In this document: in pieces, positions 42,349-44,946 of the stretch
Layout of the letters: each line of letters begins with the position of its first letter
Numbering within the stretch: position 1 is the first letter of the stretch
Assembly: GCA_020630595.1 (NCBI GenBank)
Contig: JAHDBC010000021.1
Location: forward strand, 1-44,946
Length of the DNA: 44,946 bases
Source of the DNA: Planktomarina sp.
Lineage (GTDB): Bacteria; Pseudomonadota; Alphaproteobacteria; Rhodobacterales; Rhodobacteraceae
Direction of reading: 5' to 3'
The notes under the pieces: model-generated
What the model saw: the letters and a program-made list of their open reading frames with translations, nothing else
Told to the model about the DNA's origin: nothing
Database searches by the model: none
Translations under genes and position numbers: made by a program

Positions 42349-43062
42349 TTATGGCGTTTGTTTCGGGCGAAGTGCAACCGTGCCCCGGCGTTTTGGCCCC
42401 TGCCTGTAGTAATCGCGCACCCCGTGACGCTGATCCACCGGCAGCTTTTTCCAGTCGATCCATTCCAGATCATAACCCAACGTTTCTGCGGCCGACCACA
42501 TCCACCGGCGGCTGGGTGTTCCAACCATCACCATTTCCTGATCCGGCACCCGTTCCAATGTGTTCAGTTCATTGTCAGGCCGTTCCCGGCCAAAGGTCAC
42601 GATTGGGGCTTTTGCCAACATGAATTCACCGTCAATGATGATCAGCTTTGGCTTCAGACGGTGCATCATGGTCAAAAGGCGGTAATGATCAGTGATGTGA
42701 TAAAAGAACCCGAAACAGGCGATCACATCGAAATTCCGCGACTTCGCGATCATTCGTTCCAACACTTCAAACACTTCGCCCTGTTCCAGACGGACCAGTT
42801 CCTTGCGGTGGTCGTCCGGGTAACTGTCGAATTGATCCACAAGCGCTTGACGCCCTTCGATGCCATGCACGAACTGCGGGTCGGTATCCGCAAGCGCATA
42901 GGACCAGCGACCGTCATGGGCCGCCAAATCCAGCACGCGGGCACCTTTCAGTTCTTGTCGAAACGGTTCCACAATAAATTCACGTCGGGTGTTCAGCCGC
43001 GACAAAGTGAATTTGCGGTCTTTATAGGCGGGCTTGCTGCGCAGAAAATCGAAGAATTCCAT
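42349..43062 (-). CDS. Class I SAM-dependent methyltransferase
   Basis: 237 residues from ATG 43062 (a GTG at 43071 is possible). The SAM-binding loop is VLDLAAHDGRWSYALAD, motif II is VIACFGFFYHITDHYRLL, and LIIIDGEFM is another strand of the Rossmann fold. The overall sequence resembles the CmoB/DUF1698 type, but the substrate cannot be named. It is separated from rpmD by a strong terminator at 43108-43141, so it has its own promoter. Confidence 0.88.
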   Translation of the reverse strand: MEFFDFLRSKPAYKDRKFTLSRLNTRREFIVEPFRQELKGARVLDLAAHDGRWSYALADTDPQFVHGIEGRQALVDQFDSYPDDHRKELVRLEQGEVFEVLERMIAKSRNFDVIACFGFFYHITDHYRLLTMMHRLKPKLIIIDGEFMLAKAPIVTFGRERPDNELNTLERVPDQEMVMVGTPSRRWMWSAAETLGYDLEWIDWKKLPVDQRHGVRDYYRQGPKRRGTVALRPKQTP

Positions 43063-43107
43063 GATTGTCACTGTAAACGAAACAATCGCAACGAAATCAA
43101 GAACAAC

Positions 43108-43141
43108 AAAAAGCCCCGGCCAAAATGACCGGGGCTTTTTT
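43108..43141. terminator. Rho-independent terminator after rpmD, both directions
   Basis: A 12-base stem AAAAAGCCCCGG with its complement around a 9-base loop, followed by T-runs on either strand. It lies 19 bases after the rpmD stop on the minus strand, so it would end the ribosomal operon transcript, and it would also stop anything coming from the left. Confidence 0.85.
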
Positions 43142-43159
43142 GTTCGAATTTGAAGGGGT

Positions 43160-43348
43160 TTAGCCTTTTTCTTCGATAATCTCGACCAGATGCGGGATCT
43201 TGTTAACCATACCGCGAACCGAAGGCGTATCTTCCAGTTCTTTGGTGCGGTTCATTTTGTTCAGGCCCAGACCGATCAGCGTCTGACGCTGGATGGCAGG
43301 ACGACGGATCGGGGACCCGATCTGTTTGACAACGATAGTTTTCGCCAT
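43160..43348 (-). CDS. rpmD: 50S ribosomal protein L30
   Basis: Ribosomal protein of 62 residues. It begins [34 protein letters not shown], the L30 pattern (key residues I-x-S-x-I-R/G-x-x-x-x-Q-x-x-T-L-x-x-L-G-L-x-K). It follows rpsE by 13 bases and is the last gene before the terminator. The rplO and secY genes that usually follow are not here. Confidence 0.96.
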   Translation of the reverse strand: MAKTIVVKQIGSPIRRPAIQRQTLIGLGLNKMNRTKELEDTPSVRGMVNKIPHLVEIIEEKG

Positions 43349-43361
43349 GGATCAATCCTCC

Positions 43362-43931
43362 TTAAGCGTCAGCAGCTTCGGCAGCTGGTGCGTCATCTTT
43401 TTTCAAGATGTCGGCAACCTTTTTGCCACGGCGCTGTGCCACCATACGTGGGCTGCTTTCTTTTTGCAGACCGTTCAATGTGGCGCGGATCATGTTGTAA
43501 GGGTTGGCGGACCCGATGGATTTAGACACCACGTCCTGCACGCCCAGCATTTCGAACACGGCACGCATTGGACCACCCGCGATGATCCCTGTACCGGTTG
43601 GGGCTGTACGCATGACCACCTTACCGGCGCCATGACGGCCTTCGATATCGTGGTGCAATGTCCGGCCTTCTTTCAAAGGCACGCGGATCATCTGGCGCTT
43701 GGCCTGTTCGGTGGCTTTACGAATGGCCTCTGGCACCTCTTTCGCTTTACCTTTGCCGAAACCGACGCGGCCCTTTTGGTCACCCACGACAACCAGCGCA
43801 GCAAAGCCGAAACGCTTACCGCCCTTTACAGTTTTGGAGACCCGGTTGATCGCGACCAGGCGGTCTGCGAATTCTGGGGTTTCATCGCGGTCACGACCAC
43901 GGCCCCGGTTGTTACGTTCACGTTCAGCCAT
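43362..43931 (-). CDS. rpsE: 30S ribosomal protein S5
   Basis: 189 residues of the small subunit protein involved in decoding fidelity. It has [46 protein letters not shown], the S5 N-terminal fold, and the C-terminal [33 protein letters not shown]. An N-terminal Arg/Asn-rich stretch ([14 protein letters not shown]) and a short Ala-rich tail are added. The Shine-Dalgarno is CAGGAGG, 5-6 bases before ATG 43931. Confidence 0.97.
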   Translation of the reverse strand: MAERERNNRGRGRDRDETPEFADRLVAINRVSKTVKGGKRFGFAALVVVGDQKGRVGFGKGKAKEVPEAIRKATEQAKRQMIRVPLKEGRTLHHDIEGRHGAGKVVMRTAPTGTGIIAGGPMRAVFEMLGVQDVVSKSIGSANPYNMIRATLNGLQKESSPRMVAQRRGKKVADILKKDDAPAAEAADA

Positions 43932-43991
43932 TCTGGCCTCCTGATAATTTCATTGTCTCGATCCCAGTGACCCAAAAGCCCCGGATCATCG

Positions 43992-44041
43992 AGGGGGCAC
44001 ACAACGCGCCCCCTGCCGTAGGGTGGGTGAAACCCACCGTA
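43992..44041. repeat. Paired hairpins between rplR and rpsE
   Basis: In the 113-base gap within the ribosomal operon there are two stems: AGGGGGC (43992-43998) with GCCCCCT (44008-44014), and GGTGGGT-GAA-ACCCACC (44022-44038) with an outer TA/TA pair. The second resembles the GTGGGTTTCACCCAC palindrome I remember as repeated in many bacterial genomes. The transcript of rpsE and rpmD must pass through both, so they could fold and alter expression. Confidence 0.6.
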
Positions 44042-44044
44042 TGT

Positions 44045-44404
44045 TTAGAACTTCAACCCACCTTCGCGGGCTGCATCGGCCAAAGCCTGAATTTTGCCGT
44101 GGAACAGGAACCCGCCCCGATCGAACAGAACTTCTTCCACGCCTGCGCTTTTGGCGCGTTCGGCGATCACAGAACCCACCTTGGCGGCGGCTTCTTTGTT
44201 GTTCTTGCCCACAAAACCCAGATCTTTTTCCAGTGTCGATGCAGATGCCAAAGTCCGGCCTTGCATATCGTCGATCACTTGAACGCTGATGTTTTTGCCG
44301 GACCGGTGTACGGAAAGCCGTGGCTTGCCGTTGTTGATCCGACGCAGTTTGTTCCGAACGCGCAGGCGGCGTTTGATGAACAAGGTACGCTTGTTGTTTG
44401 CCAT
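44045..44404 (-). CDS. rplR: 50S ribosomal protein L18
   Basis: 119 residues. The N-terminal [11 protein letters not shown]-type basic stretch ([45 protein letters not shown], key R-x-R-V-R-x-K), [53 protein letters not shown] and the C-terminal F identify L18, which binds 5S rRNA. It follows rplF by 11 bases. Confidence 0.97.
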   Translation of the reverse strand: MANNKRTLFIKRRLRVRNKLRRINNGKPRLSVHRSGKNISVQVIDDMQGRTLASASTLEKDLGFVGKNNKEAAAKVGSVIAERAKSAGVEEVLFDRGGFLFHGKIQALADAAREGGLKF

Positions 44405-44415
44405 CTGTTTCGTCC

Positions 44416-44946
44416 TTACCGTTTACCTTCCTTGCGGAAGATATATTCGTCTTTGTATTTGATGCCTTTGCCCTTGTAGGGTTCGGGCTTGCGCCATTCA
44501 CGAATGTTCGCAGCGACCTGACCAACAACCTGTTCATCATTGCCTTCGATGATGACTTCGGTTGGCTTTGGTGCTGTGATTGTGATGCCTTGCGGAATCT
44601 CAAAATTCACATCGTGCGAATAGCCCAAAGACAGTTTCAATGTAGAACCCTGAACCTGTGCCCGGTACCCAACGCCGTTGATTTCCAGCTCTTTCTTGAA
44701 GCCGGTTGTCACGCCTGTCACCAGGTTTTGCACCATCGTGCGGGACATGCCCCACTGCTGGCGCGCGCGCTTGGATTTGCCACGTGGTTCAACTTTGACT
44801 GCGTTGTCTTCAACAGTGATTGTCACATCATCTGTCGCAGTAAAGCTGCGTTCTGCTTTCGCGCCTTTGACCGTGATGGTCTGGCCCGATACCGTTGCCG
44901 TTACGCCGGATGGCAGGTCGACCGGTTTTTTACCAATACGAGACAT
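44416..44946 (-). CDS. rplF: 50S ribosomal protein L6
   Basis: 176 residues, complete, with the start codon at the right window edge. It begins [14 protein letters not shown] and carries the typical [43 protein letters not shown] and the C-terminal [25 protein letters not shown]. Two repeated alpha-beta modules form the known L6 fold. It is the first spc-operon gene visible here; the upstream genes (rpsH and others) are outside the window. Confidence 0.98.
   Translation of the reverse strand: MSRIGKKPVDLPSGVTATVSGQTITVKGAKAERSFTATDDVTITVEDNAVKVEPRGKSKRARQQWGMSRTMVQNLVTGVTTGFKKELEINGVGYRAQVQGSTLKLSLGYSHDVNFEIPQGITITAPKPTEVIIEGNDEQVVGQVAANIREWRKPEPYKGKGIKYKDEYIFRKEGKR

Noticed and set aside
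1-44946. CRISPR arrays, transposons, tRNA or rRNA genes
   Set aside because: I looked for repeated spacer units, transposase frames and cloverleaf/rRNA signatures and found none.

Overview
The window is a dense stretch of chromosome from an alphaproteobacterium, almost certainly Rhodobacterales (Roseobacter/Rhodobacter relatives). Evidence for this is the 46-residue aa3-type cytochrome oxidase subunit IV, the plant-type glutamate-cysteine ligase, the non-catalytic dihydroorotase next to pyrB, the uvrC-pgsA-moaD-moaE order, a DUF6173-like gene, moderately high G+C, and an intergenic repeat whose core reads GGAGTATTT-N3-GCAAAATGAAG. I see no rRNA, tRNA, CRISPR array, insertion sequence, integrase or phage gene. 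Most genes are housekeeping, packed with 4-14 base overlaps.

Layout. 1-2723: polA, running off the left edge. 2830-7416: a tightly coupled leftward operon for molybdenum cofactor and formate dehydrogenase maturation (fdhD-mobA-mobB-unknown-moeA-GNAT). 7468-8498: azlCD. 8471-12566: leftward genes (acyl-CoA dehydrogenase, MBL-fold hydrolase, DUF6173-like protein, cytochrome oxidase subunit IV, Tat lipoprotein). 12655-15052: Sua5/TsaC, YqgE and a stand-alone DsbD-alpha-like protein. 15049-19995: an RND efflux pump and its adaptor. 20080-21388: moaB and a family-4-type uracil-DNA glycosylase lacking most Fe-S ligands. 21486-24522: pyrB, a 33-residue membrane protein, a pseudo-dihydroorotase and plsY. 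24521-26422: a GbsR/MarR-like regulator plus three small membrane proteins, with three matching palindromic operators. 26426-31844: an unknown protein, a DMT exporter, gshA, an unknown membrane protein, rsmE and ubiA. 31897-34090: a BON-repeat/OmpA protein and a coiled-coil membrane companion. 34219-43062: a long leftward run (moaE, moaD, pgsA, uvrC, pteridine-reductase-like SDR, Na/Ca exchanger, zinc-ribbon microprotein, S49 peptidase, YadGH-like ABC exporter, methyltransferase). 43160-44946: rpmD, rpsE, rplR and rplF of the spc ribosomal operon, ending in a strong terminator right after rpmD.

How the genes work together. Molybdenum cofactor genes occur in three places (moeA/mobAB/fdhD, moaB, moaDE), which suggests active molybdoenzymes including a formate dehydrogenase. 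De novo pyrimidine synthesis, phospholipid synthesis (plsY, pgsA), ubiquinone (ubiA), glutathione (gshA) and translation genes make up the core content.

The best candidate for an undescribed system is 24521-26422. The regulator and the three-membrane-protein operon carry the same ATTTCTG-N6-CAGAAAT palindrome, once exact and once nearly exact at the regulator promoter and once exact just before the membrane-protein genes. This implies a self-contained, autoregulated membrane module of unknown purpose. Secondary candidates are the RNase-H-fold-like protein in the molybdenum operon, the Tat lipoprotein with a possible Cys/His active site, the triplicated BON-like protein, and the microproteins at 22433 and 39581.
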